From a virus: a stretch of DNA of 22,620 nt. The translations under genes and the position numbers were made by a program. Under the pieces are notes generated by a model, which saw only the letters and a list, made by a program, of their open reading frames with translations, searched no databases and was not told the origin of the DNA. The DNA is taken from IMG/VR virus record IMGVR_UViG_3300013133_001731, positions 1 to 22,620 of that record; one strand, written 5' to 3'. This document shows, piece after piece, positions 13,967-20,888 of this stretch. Positions within the stretch are counted from its first letter, which is position 1. Every line of letters begins with the position of its first letter.

Positions 13967-15158
13967 AATACTTCTGTTGTCTTAGATATTTGCGATAATC
14001 ACTGCTATCTCTGATATATTGTTGACCTTGCCCTGTCATGATATCAATGATTCGATCGATGGTACCGTCGGTCCAATCACTGATTTGACCTTGCCTGACA
14101 TGTGGTTGAGTCAACAATGGCATGAGTTTTCTAATGGCATCATCCAATGACCAAGGCACATACATTCTTTCGTGGTCATTGGCCAATGTCTCAGGAAAAC
14201 TACGATAAGCTGGAAATAACACGTTGCACCCCAACGTATCAGCTTCACTGACAGTATTAGATACCCAATCTTGCAATGCACAATTAAACAATACACGAGT
14301 ATTATTCAACATTTTGTAGTAGGTATTTTTGTCGAGATTTTCGTAAATAGTCAAAAGACCCCGTTGTTCGAGATCTCGAGTTCTTTGCATGTAGCTAGAG
14401 TTATTGCTTTTGAGTTTACCGCCAGAAAAAATTGCAAATTCAATACGTCGATCTTGTGATAAACCATTGAGATCATGTCTACGATTCCATTCTTCGATGA
14501 GATCCATGTAGAAGTCTGGTTGTTTTTCTTGATCCCATCTAGCTGCGAATCCCACACGCAGTGGTCGTTGATTGAACGGTTGCAGTTGTGGCACTCTTTC
14601 CAGCACTTCTTGCTTGCCAAATGCCAAACCAGAAATATTATAGATTGGAGCAGACCAACCAGCAATACGCATATGTGCTACCATTTCTTCATTGGTGGCT
14701 AAAATCGCAGTGGCAAATTCGTTGACCATTTTTTCATAATGGCCCATCCACGTCGACATGCCCCAAACATGAACGAAATCGTCAGGGTCAATAGTTTGTG
14801 CAAGGCAGCGAATATAAATGCGAGGACGCATATTGCCAGGGATTTGATCGAGAATATAAGGTAAGCTCTCGATACCGGGTTGAAACATGTCTTCAAAATA
14901 GACCACATCTTGATCAGAGACCTCACCATTGCGCATCATTTTAACAAGATTCATCATTTGGCTCATACCAAAATATGAGCGTCCGTGGGCATCTAAAACT
15001 TGTCCCACTGAGATAGCTTGAGAATTGTCCAGTGTTTGTCCGGGCACATAGACCACATCAAGTCCTCGACGATCAAATACTCTCCGATTCCATTCTGTGA
15101 GTTGTAGAGTATATCTTTCTTGGTATGGCTCTAACATCATATAGATCAACTTACGCAT
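13965..15158 (-). CDS. GT-B fold glycosyltransferase (GT1/GT4-like)
   Basis: This 397-residue protein looks like a two-domain GT-B glycosyltransferase. The N-terminal acceptor half starts KLIYMMLEPYQERY. The C-terminal donor half opens with LRVGFAARWDQEKQPDFYMDLIEEW (about 199-223), the usual start of the nucleotide-sugar domain. It continues with LLTIYENLDKNTYYKMLNNTRVLFNCALQDWVSNTVSEADTLGCNVLFPAYRSFPE, carrying the Glu-rich signature of retaining GT4-type enzymes. No signal peptide or membrane helix is seen. AAAAAGG lies upstream of the ATG. It sits between the T-fold protein region and folE. In T4-like phages such enzymes can glucosylate DNA bases, so a modified-base acceptor is a candidate. 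Cell-surface sugar is the alternative. Confidence 0.82.
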   Translation of the reverse strand: MRKLIYMMLEPYQERYTLQLTEWNRRVFDRRGLDVVYVPGQTLDNSQAISVGQVLDAHGRSYFGMSQMMNLVKMMRNGEVSDQDVVYFEDMFQPGIESLPYILDQIPGNMRPRIYIRCLAQTIDPDDFVHVWGMSTWMGHYEKMVNEFATAILATNEEMVAHMRIAGWSAPIYNISGLAFGKQEVLERVPQLQPFNQRPLRVGFAARWDQEKQPDFYMDLIEEWNRRHDLNGLSQDRRIEFAIFSGGKLKSNNSSYMQRTRDLEQRGLLTIYENLDKNTYYKMLNNTRVLFNCALQDWVSNTVSEADTLGCNVLFPAYRSFPETLANDHERMYVPWSLDDAIRKLMPLLTQPHVRQGQISDWTDGTIDRIIDIMTGQGQQYIRDSSDYRKYLRQQKY

Positions 15159-15198
15159 TATTATACCTTTTTGATAATTCGTTGACTGTTTAGTTGGA

Positions 15199-15414
15199 TT
15201 AGACTTCTAATTTTTTGGCGTCTTCGGCCCATTGATTTTTGAAATTTTTGCCAGCAGCAAATTTACTGTATTGTTGCCAGGCATAACTGCGAAAATTGTT
15301 GATGTCATTTTCGCTATACCTATAGCCATATTCTCGACAGAAATCTAGATATTTTTCCAGTAGATCGAAAACTTCAGCAACTTGTGTATTGGGTTGAATT
15401 TTGATTTTTGACAT
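15199..15414 (-). CDS. Small conserved-type phage protein, 71 residues
   Basis: I choose the ATG of MSKIKIQPNT (15414), preceded by AAGGTAATATC. A longer frame to 15456 has no ribosome site. The protein reads VAEVFDLLEKYLDFCREYGYRYSENDINNFRSYAWQQYSKFAAGKNFKNQWAEDAKK, nearly all helix with many aromatic residues, and resembles a widespread small protein of T4-like marine phages. No function is known to me. It lies 40 nt before the GT-B gene and 62 nt after the T-fold gene. That gap shows nothing beyond the ribosome site. Confidence 0.72.
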   Translation of the reverse strand: MSKIKIQPNTQVAEVFDLLEKYLDFCREYGYRYSENDINNFRSYAWQQYSKFAAGKNFKNQWAEDAKKLEV

Positions 15415-15476
15415 GATATTACCTTGTTTGTGGATATTGTTTGATGTATGGACCAACAGATATTTTGTTTTTGCTG

Positions 15477-15926
15477 TCAGACACTGATTAATTGAGGTCG
15501 ATGTGTATCAAATTTAATAAAACAGCCATTCTCTCCATCTTCGCTGACTTCAATCCAAACATTGCGATGTGGATATCGAGCAGCAATCTGTAAGTATAAC
15601 TCCTCTGCGATCATTTCGCAACTGCGATAATTCAGTTGCAAAACACTCGATGGGCCAGAATACAGTTGTTCAAGCCAACGTTTGAATTGTATGAATTCCA
15701 CGTCTCGATCTGAATGTGTGACTGCAATCCAAACACGGAAATGAAAAATATGGCGATGAGGACTCGCCAAAAAACTGACATCATATTGATCTCCTGTGGC
15801 CAATGCGGGATCTACCGCTGCTGCTGGGTAACAATGAATTCCTTCTTTTTGGAACGTCACCCAGATCATCTTTTTAGCCGAATTTTTAATACGCTCGGCA
15901 GTTTCACGTAGTTCTTGTGTCATCAT
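15477..15926 (-). CDS. QueD-like T-fold phage protein, 149 residues
   Basis: This protein has the outline of a QueD/PTPS-type T-fold: VTFQKEGIHCYPAAA (about 23-37), PHRHIFHFRVWIAV with an HxH pair (57-69), HSDRDVEFIQFKRWLEQL (71-88), RSCEMIAEELYLQIAARYP (101-119) and IEVSEDGENG (125-133). The HRHxFxFxV block parallels the LHGHxYxVxV zinc strand of QueD, and the final Glu of EVSED parallels the catalytic Glu. The order of the Cys residues differs from QueD, so the reaction is probably different. The EFxxFKxWL stretch is also loosely reminiscent of QueF. It may act on a pterin or on a 7-deazaguanine. Two ATGs are adjacent and no good ribosome site is seen. It lies downstream of the DpdA group. 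Confidence 0.6.
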   Translation of the reverse strand: MMTQELRETAERIKNSAKKMIWVTFQKEGIHCYPAAAVDPALATGDQYDVSFLASPHRHIFHFRVWIAVTHSDRDVEFIQFKRWLEQLYSGPSSVLQLNYRSCEMIAEELYLQIAARYPHRNVWIEVSEDGENGCFIKFDTHRPQLISV

Positions 15927-15963
15927 ATTTATTTTTCAAATACCTTGTCTTGAATAATTTAGA

Positions 15964-16062
15964 TCAATCGACCAAACCCAGTTTGTTGGCAATCTCTTTA
16001 CGATCTTCTAGCACTATGCTAGAGCACGACGTGCCCTGTTCCATTGATTTTTTTGTGATCAT
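15964..16062 (-). CDS. Tiny protein, 32 residues, coupled to the DpdA operon
   Basis: An ATG at 16060-16062 overlaps the TGA of the 103-residue gene in the same ATGA arrangement as its operon neighbours. The frame runs to a TGA at 15964-15966. The peptide contains CSSIVLEDRKEIANKLGLVD, a short strand and an amphipathic helix. The function is unknown. The precise ATGA coupling is the main argument that it is translated. It could equally be a relic. Confidence 0.5.
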   Translation of the reverse strand: MITKKSMEQGTSCSSIVLEDRKEIANKLGLVD

Positions 16063-16370
16063 GGTTTTTTCAATGATTCCATAATGATAATTTTGTTGAG
16101 TTCTTCACCTATATTGTCGCTGTCATTGAGTATATAGAGATTGACTTGTTCTCGCTCAACACGATCTGAATCTTGTATGACTTGAATGATCATACCACCA
16201 TTGGCTCGATAGATATTAAATCGCATGGGATGACCAGCCAACTGTGACTGCATGGCAGAAGATAGTGCATTCAATCCCATCATTTGGGGTTGGGGAGATT
16301 CTAAGGATCGATGTTCCCAGGCCCATTGACATTTTTTTAAAAACCAACGATTGAATAATTTACCGATCAT
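16059..16370 (-). CDS. Conserved-type phage protein, 103 residues, in the DpdA operon
   Basis: The N-terminal MIGKLFNRWFLKKCQWAWEHR is basic, aromatic and amphipathic, and may bind membrane or nucleic acid. The rest reads HPMRFNIYRANGGMIIQVIQDSDR followed by VNLYILNDSDNIGEELNKIIIMESLKK, a strand-turn-strand unit with an RANGG turn and a conserved-looking IGEELxKII helix. I associate this pattern with T4-like marine phages but know no function. It begins by ATGA overlap from the 179-residue gene and ends by ATGA overlap into the 32-residue frame. Confidence 0.72.
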   Translation of the reverse strand: MIGKLFNRWFLKKCQWAWEHRSLESPQPQMMGLNALSSAMQSQLAGHPMRFNIYRANGGMIIQVIQDSDRVEREQVNLYILNDSDNIGEELNKIIIMESLKKP

Positions 16371-16906
16371 AATACTTGATCTTGCTCATAGTTGGACCAG
16401 TCAGTGAAAACTGTTCTTTTTGTCAAATCACTAAGTTGATGACACCAAACACCAGGATTGGTTTTGGCAAAATCAATGTCATCGATTTTTAATACTGCAT
16501 TATAACCCAATAAATTGAGATAAGGAATCGGTGCACTGATTATGGGAATAAATTTATTATTTTCGCAGAAACCCGATTCCAATAGTCCTTCGACTTGACC
16601 AATGTGAACATCAAGACTGCACCACAAATTTTGTGATAGACAACTGTCAATCATTTTTTCCCATTGGTGCCAATTTTCGTAGTCGTCGGTGGTAATTAAT
16701 TTGGGAAAACTTTGATTAGCACCAAAGTAAATATGAGTAATGTGTTGGTCAGGGTCAAGATATTCTTGAGATTTTTTTACAATTTTTAAAATTTCTTCCA
16801 CTGATTGAACACCCACAACAAACAAGGTCATTCGACCATGAGCCGGAGTAAATTCAACTTCTCGCCCAATGAAAAAATCTTTGTCATCATGATCGGGTCT
16901 ATTCAT
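16367..16906 (-). CDS. Unknown protein, 179 residues, translationally coupled to dpdA
   Basis: The ATG overlaps the TGA of dpdA (ATGA). The protein begins DFFIGREVEFTPAHGRMTLFVVG. It continues with ITHIYFGANQSFPKLI, WEKMIDSCLSQNLWCSLDVHIGQVEGLLESG, FIPIISAPIPYLNLLGYNAVLKIDDIDF and NPGVWCHQLSDL. The alternation of strands and helices and several buried Asp/His residues suggest an alpha/beta enzyme or a degenerate TIM-barrel-like fold. I cannot name a family. Strict coupling to DpdA makes it a prime candidate partner, for example a DNA-targeting subunit, or an enzyme acting on the inserted base. This is inference from position only. Confidence 0.75.
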   Translation of the reverse strand: MNRPDHDDKDFFIGREVEFTPAHGRMTLFVVGVQSVEEILKIVKKSQEYLDPDQHITHIYFGANQSFPKLITTDDYENWHQWEKMIDSCLSQNLWCSLDVHIGQVEGLLESGFCENNKFIPIISAPIPYLNLLGYNAVLKIDDIDFAKTNPGVWCHQLSDLTKRTVFTDWSNYEQDQVL

Positions 16907-18582
16907 TTTTGTTCCAATAGTTCCAGTAAAGTTGGGTCAAAGTCTTGTTGATCACAATCTTGGTCTATATCGATGTCTTGAGGATTTTCGGGTTCAAACA
17001 GTGAATTAAATACATCAGTATTGGGTCGCTTGAGTTTTTTACCAGTAAATCCTCTTGTGCCAATGATCTGATCAAAACAAGATTCATAGTATTCTATACG
17101 TTCAAGACTTTTTTGTCTATCTTTTTGGCTAAAAATATCATCAACAATTCGTCGAAAATCATAGTGTTCATCGGTTGATCCGGCCAACATCAAGGGCATT
17201 TGGTTATTTTGATAAAGTTGGTTAGCAGTTTGAACCGCATTGATATGATGCCAAACATTATGCGACATCAACAATGCGTAACTAAAACTATCCCAACTGG
17301 TATTACCAATATTACCTAATTTGTTTTTGTCATTGGGACCATAATAACAAATATCCGAAATTTTACATAGTTGAGAAACAGGACTGTCATCAAATACTTG
17401 ATGTATACCATCTTGTATCACTGTGTCACGAAACGATCTATGGTCATTTTTATATTTTTTGTCATCAGCCGTGGGTTCCATTCGATATACCCATTTAGAT
17501 CTGTGTTGACAGTCATTGTGAATATATAGTTGTCCATTGGCAGTGGCTAGAAATGGACTGGCACAATCAAAACTGATTGTGAAATTGGGGTTGTGATATT
17601 TTCGCACAGAATTTTGTATATCTGTCAATAGACAAGCCCATTCCAATTTGCTCGTGCCTAAGAAATGCATCCAATCATGCACCCCGGTTTGCAATAGCCC
17701 ATCATGTATGATATCAACTAGTCGCTTTAATACTAGATGGACATCACACATATTCTGACCCCCCATAGCCCATCCATCAAAATGTCGTCCTGGGTAGTGT
17801 TGGGGATCACAATAGTGTTTCATAGTTTGATACCATTGTTCAGCACTGGTATGATTATCACCTTGTAACACATTGAGAATTCGTGTACCACCATTTTCAA
17901 CACCACGACGATTATTGATAAAATATTCGTTGTTGTAGCGTGTGGCATCTACAGCTTCTTTCAATGTGGTAATACCACAAGCTCGTCCAGCTTCTTGATC
18001 ATGTATAACCCATGTGGGTATGTCCAATGTCATACTGTAATCGGCAATACTGTCTAACCAGGTCAATACTGCTCTACGACGTGCCTCAGTGGCATCAATT
18101 AATTTTTGATATTCGGCCACCGGATCAACTGTCACAGTGCGATTTTTCTTTTTGATTGTGGTTGTGCCCTGTGCCCTTAATTCAGCAAATTTTGCAGCAA
18201 CTTCTGCACTGTTGGGATCACGCCATTCACCTGGCCAACGAGCTTTGGCTATTTGAAAGCCCCCACTGTCACCCAACATAAATGTGCCAGGTTCTCTCTG
18301 GCGGACCATGTCTTCGCTGGGATCTGATTTAGTGAGATCCAAATTGGCATGTCCGGCACTATATAAGCTCCAACGATAAGGAAACAGAGCTTGTTGGCTA
18401 TTAAGCCAATTAAGTTGTTCCATGTCAGTAAGTCCTTGTGGAAAACGTGCAGGATCAACATAATTGCCCACACGTTGTCGGCCAATGAAAGTGGCATAAA
18501 ATCCAGAGATAGCTGGCAAAAAAACCGCCCATTGGCTGAGCCCATTGGGTCCTGTTTGTTTAGCGGTGAAATCGTCTTGCAT
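16903..18582 (-). CDS. dpdA: DpdA-type DNA 7-deazaguanine transglycosylase (TGT superfamily)
   Basis: This 559-residue protein is built like tRNA-guanine transglycosylase but is much longer than the usual 370-400. The key TGT positions are present. MLGDSGGFQ (Asp105) corresponds to TDSGGYQ, MTLDIPT (Asp187) to the base-reading Asp, and NVLQGDN (240) to VQGG. GWAMGGQN (about 270-277) corresponds to the GGL glycine pair, and ISFDCASPFLATANGQLYI (Asp339) to the catalytic nucleophile segment FDCVxPTRxARNG. A zinc-like set (CKISDIC, then LLMSHN) follows. DpdA enzymes exchange guanine in DNA for a 7-deazaguanine and protect phage DNA from restriction. Co-occurrence with folE, queD, queE and yhhQ supports DNA over tRNA as the target. 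AGGAAA lies in the end of the preceding nuclease gene. The next gene overlaps by 4 nt. Confidence 0.88.
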   Translation of the reverse strand: MQDDFTAKQTGPNGLSQWAVFLPAISGFYATFIGRQRVGNYVDPARFPQGLTDMEQLNWLNSQQALFPYRWSLYSAGHANLDLTKSDPSEDMVRQREPGTFMLGDSGGFQIAKARWPGEWRDPNSAEVAAKFAELRAQGTTTIKKKNRTVTVDPVAEYQKLIDATEARRRAVLTWLDSIADYSMTLDIPTWVIHDQEAGRACGITTLKEAVDATRYNNEYFINNRRGVENGGTRILNVLQGDNHTSAEQWYQTMKHYCDPQHYPGRHFDGWAMGGQNMCDVHLVLKRLVDIIHDGLLQTGVHDWMHFLGTSKLEWACLLTDIQNSVRKYHNPNFTISFDCASPFLATANGQLYIHNDCQHRSKWVYRMEPTADDKKYKNDHRSFRDTVIQDGIHQVFDDSPVSQLCKISDICYYGPNDKNKLGNIGNTSWDSFSYALLMSHNVWHHINAVQTANQLYQNNQMPLMLAGSTDEHYDFRRIVDDIFSQKDRQKSLERIEYYESCFDQIIGTRGFTGKKLKRPNTDVFNSLFEPENPQDIDIDQDCDQQDFDPTLLELLEQK

Positions 18583-18586
18583 TAAA

Positions 18587-20059
18587 TTATTTCCTATAAT
18601 AGATTAAGTTACCACAGTCCCATATTCTATAATATCCGTTCAAGGACATGTTTTGGTATTCGCTGAGATCTGGATCGTATGTTTTTAATTTTTTTTCTAA
18701 TAGATGTTTCTGAAATTGGTTTCTAGATAACATCAATTCTGGATCATTGAGGTGAAAATATTTATAGTTAGGCGATGATTGTCCCACTATTTCAAACCCT
18801 GCTGATTGATATAAATTGTTGTTAATATTAGTGGACCATCGACGATCGGCATAAGATATCAACGAATTTGGTCCATGAGTTTTGTCAAAATAATACAATA
18901 TTTTTGATAAACCGCCGACCACTGAGTGATATTTTTTAGAACAATATCTCAACAGTTCAAAATCAAAAGATCGGTTAAATCTAGAATTACCAAATCCAGC
19001 TGCTGCAATTAATTGGTCATTATAAAATAATCCTATTTTTATTCTACTAGATATTGCACCTTGCAAATGATTTTGTTCAACAAATGCTTTATAAGACTGG
19101 TTATCAATTTCTTTTACTTGACATTTTCTTGCTGGTATCTTGACACTGTTGCCCAACAAATGGTTTAGTTTGCTTTTTATTATATCGTTTTTTATGGGAT
19201 CATTCCATTCTGTGTCATAGATATGTAATAGATGTATGTTTTGTTTTTCGCATTCTAGAGTTTTGCTTATATGATATTTTTTTGATTTGCCCTTTTCTTC
19301 GCAATGCCAATATATTCCATTGACTTCTATAGCAAGATTTTTTTCAGGTAACCATATGTCGATTTCTTGTGATGTTAAAATCTTTCGATTGCTTTGTTCA
19401 ATAACTGTGTCAGTGATATTTGACAAATATTCTATTATGTCTTTTTCGACTGTTGACATAGAATGTCTAATCACCGACAAATCGTTCTCAGCAAACAAGT
19501 TCAGTATAGGAGTAGGTGATACCCTTAACTCTTCTGCGATTTGTTTACAAGATTTTTTAAGTTCATAATGTTGATGTTTGAGCCACTCAATGTCTTTCAT
19601 CAAATGCAAAGATTCTTGAGATATATGTATTTGTTTATTGGTGTTTCTACCAAATTTTTCTAAATTGGTTTTCTTACGTTTTTCTAGTATAAAATCCTTT
19701 TGAGTTTCAAACCGTTCAACTGCACTTTTTTGAATTTTTTCAACGATCTCTGGACTTTTACTGGGATTGTCTACTCCGTAATTGGCAACAAACGTTGCTC
19801 GCATTTTTTCTTTGACTACAGGACTTTTTGAGGGATTATCAACTCCATATTTGGCACGAAATGTATCAACCAGTTTTTGTCTTGACTCGGCATTGTGCAT
19901 GGGATGCCCACCAAATTTATTGATATTGGTTTTTTGTTTTTTTTCTAATATGTCTGGATCGATGCCCATGCACTTATTACTGCACCAATCCCAATACTGG
20001 TTTCGACTTTTTACGAATCTGGTGACTAAATTACCACAAATCTTACACTGTTTATCCAT
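18587..20059 (-). CDS. Free-standing homing-type endonuclease: Zn finger, repeats, Vsr-like nuclease, Mom-like GNAT
   Basis: This 490-residue protein has four parts. Residues 5-30 form a CxxC...CxxxC zinc knuckle. Residues 45-140 hold repeated KYGVDNPSKSP-type units, as in the DNA-binding parts of homing enzymes. A helix-turn-helix (CKQIAEELRVSPTPILNLF) spans 171-189. Residues 230-300 carry a Vsr/PD-(D/E)xK-like nuclease (EIDIWLPEKNLAIEVNG, WHCEEKG, HLLHIYDTEW). Residues 305-440 resemble the Mom-like GNAT domain fused to many phage homing nucleases (FVEQNHLQGA, LLRYCSKK, VVGGLSKIL, ISYADRRWS). It is inserted between the clamp gene and dpdA, looks even more AT-rich than its neighbours, and is probably mobile. 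Its ribosome site (GAGGTATTCAAT) is buried in a hairpin (20059-20113). The stop is 4 nt before dpdA. Confidence 0.85.
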   Translation of the reverse strand: MDKQCKICGNLVTRFVKSRNQYWDWCSNKCMGIDPDILEKKQKTNINKFGGHPMHNAESRQKLVDTFRAKYGVDNPSKSPVVKEKMRATFVANYGVDNPSKSPEIVEKIQKSAVERFETQKDFILEKRKKTNLEKFGRNTNKQIHISQESLHLMKDIEWLKHQHYELKKSCKQIAEELRVSPTPILNLFAENDLSVIRHSMSTVEKDIIEYLSNITDTVIEQSNRKILTSQEIDIWLPEKNLAIEVNGIYWHCEEKGKSKKYHISKTLECEKQNIHLLHIYDTEWNDPIKNDIIKSKLNHLLGNSVKIPARKCQVKEIDNQSYKAFVEQNHLQGAISSRIKIGLFYNDQLIAAAGFGNSRFNRSFDFELLRYCSKKYHSVVGGLSKILYYFDKTHGPNSLISYADRRWSTNINNNLYQSAGFEIVGQSSPNYKYFHLNDPELMLSRNQFQKHLLEKKLKTYDPDLSEYQNMSLNGYYRIWDCGNLIYYRK

Positions 20060-20113
20060 ATTGAATACCTCGCATGCAATATATTTATTTATGACTCAGG
20101 CGGGTATTCAATA
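20059..20113 (-). promoter_or_regulatory. RBS-sequestering hairpin upstream of the homing endonuclease
   Basis: On the minus strand TATTGAATACC (20103-20113) and GGTATTCAATA (20059-20069) form an 11-bp perfect stem. A CGC/GCG pairing extends it by 3 bp across one bulged base. The downstream arm holds the ribosome site and the A of the start codon. RNA read through from the clamp gene would therefore hide the start. The 33-nt loop region holds the late promoter box, so late RNA lacks the upstream arm. This is the same logic as reported for T4 e, soc and I-TevI. Confidence 0.85.
20082..20093 (-). promoter_or_regulatory. T4-type late promoter box (CATAAATA overlapping AATAAATA)
   Basis: The minus strand reads CATAAATA (20086-20093) with a second overlapping AATAAATA (20082-20089). 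Both are one base from the T4 late consensus. Expected starts are near 20080 or 20076, inside the loop of the hairpin and after its upstream arm, leaving the ribosome site free. Confidence 0.65.
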
Positions 20114-20131
20114 GGATTATTTTAAAACAAT

Positions 20132-20857
20132 TTATTTAGTGTAAGCCGAAAGACTATAATTGTAAGTGGCCAATCCAGAATTCACAGTGATTTGCATGGC
20201 ACCCACATCGCTAATGCGAATATATTTGTCGCCGGCCAAACTCAAAATTCCAATGATTTGATTAATCGGCCATGACCAACTGTTTTTTAGTATTCCGCCG
20301 ACATCAGGTTGAAACACAAAGTTTCCTGCATGACTACTGTGATTGCCAAAATGAAATTTCAAATCATTGTTTTTAGTTTCGGTTCGAAAAACTGTTTCCT
20401 CGGCATTGGCTTGAGCCTGCATTTTGAGTCTTTGTATGGAATTCACACTGGGTTCAAATTCTATACACCATGCAGGTTGTTTGAGATTATAAGTTTTGAG
20501 TTGTTCATCTATGATTTTGGCAGACATAAATCGATAGCTGTTATGAAAATCTCCCAAACTGTTTTCAAAATTAATACCGTCCAGCAATTGATCACTGGCT
20601 CGCTGTGACACACTGAGTTTGGCATTTTCTCGATATTCGGGCAAATTCAATAAAATTTTCAATTTATTGAGATTTGGCATTCCAAATGTGCCAGTGAATT
20701 CTGTAACAGCCTTGGCGAATTCACCATGTAATACCACAGATTTATCTTCGGCCATGGAATAGATTCGAGTTTGGTCTTGTGTTCCGGTGATTTTTATCAA
20801 ACTAATAAAACCTAGATCATAGGTATGTTGAACTAGGTCTAACAATTGGTCTCTCAT
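20132..20857 (-). CDS. 45: Sliding clamp, T4 gp45-like DNA polymerase processivity factor
   Basis: I choose the ATG at 20857, which has a perfect AAGGAG six bases upstream. A frame starting 16 codons earlier runs back into the methyltransferase gene and lacks a ribosome site. The 241-residue product is close to T4 gp45 in size. It shows the phage-clamp pattern: LLDLVQHTYDLGFISLIKITGT, RIYSMAEDKSVVLHGEF, and MPNLNKLKILLNLPEYRENAKLSV, like the gp45 LNGFLGILSL segment. Later it has AWCIEFEPS and, near the end, IIGILSLAGDKYIRISDVGAMQITVNSG. The trimeric ring tethers polymerase and, in T4, also activates late transcription, matching the late boxes seen here. It lies 31 nt after the methyltransferase-like gene. 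Confidence 0.85.
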   Translation of the reverse strand: MRDQLLDLVQHTYDLGFISLIKITGTQDQTRIYSMAEDKSVVLHGEFAKAVTEFTGTFGMPNLNKLKILLNLPEYRENAKLSVSQRASDQLLDGINFENSLGDFHNSYRFMSAKIIDEQLKTYNLKQPAWCIEFEPSVNSIQRLKMQAQANAEETVFRTETKNNDLKFHFGNHSSHAGNFVFQPDVGGILKNSWSWPINQIIGILSLAGDKYIRISDVGAMQITVNSGLATYNYSLSAYTK

Positions 20858-20888
20858 GATTTCTCCTTGAATAGTAATATTATATGAT

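Noticed and set aside
15919-15935. AATAAATA just before the 149-residue T-fold gene, considered as a late promoter
   Set aside because: It overlaps the start codon region, so a transcript from it would begin inside the gene.
19740-19870. DNA direct repeats in the homing endonuclease gene, considered as a CRISPR-like or mobile repeat
   Set aside because: They encode the repeated YGVDNPSKSP protein units, with only two clear copies and no spacer structure.
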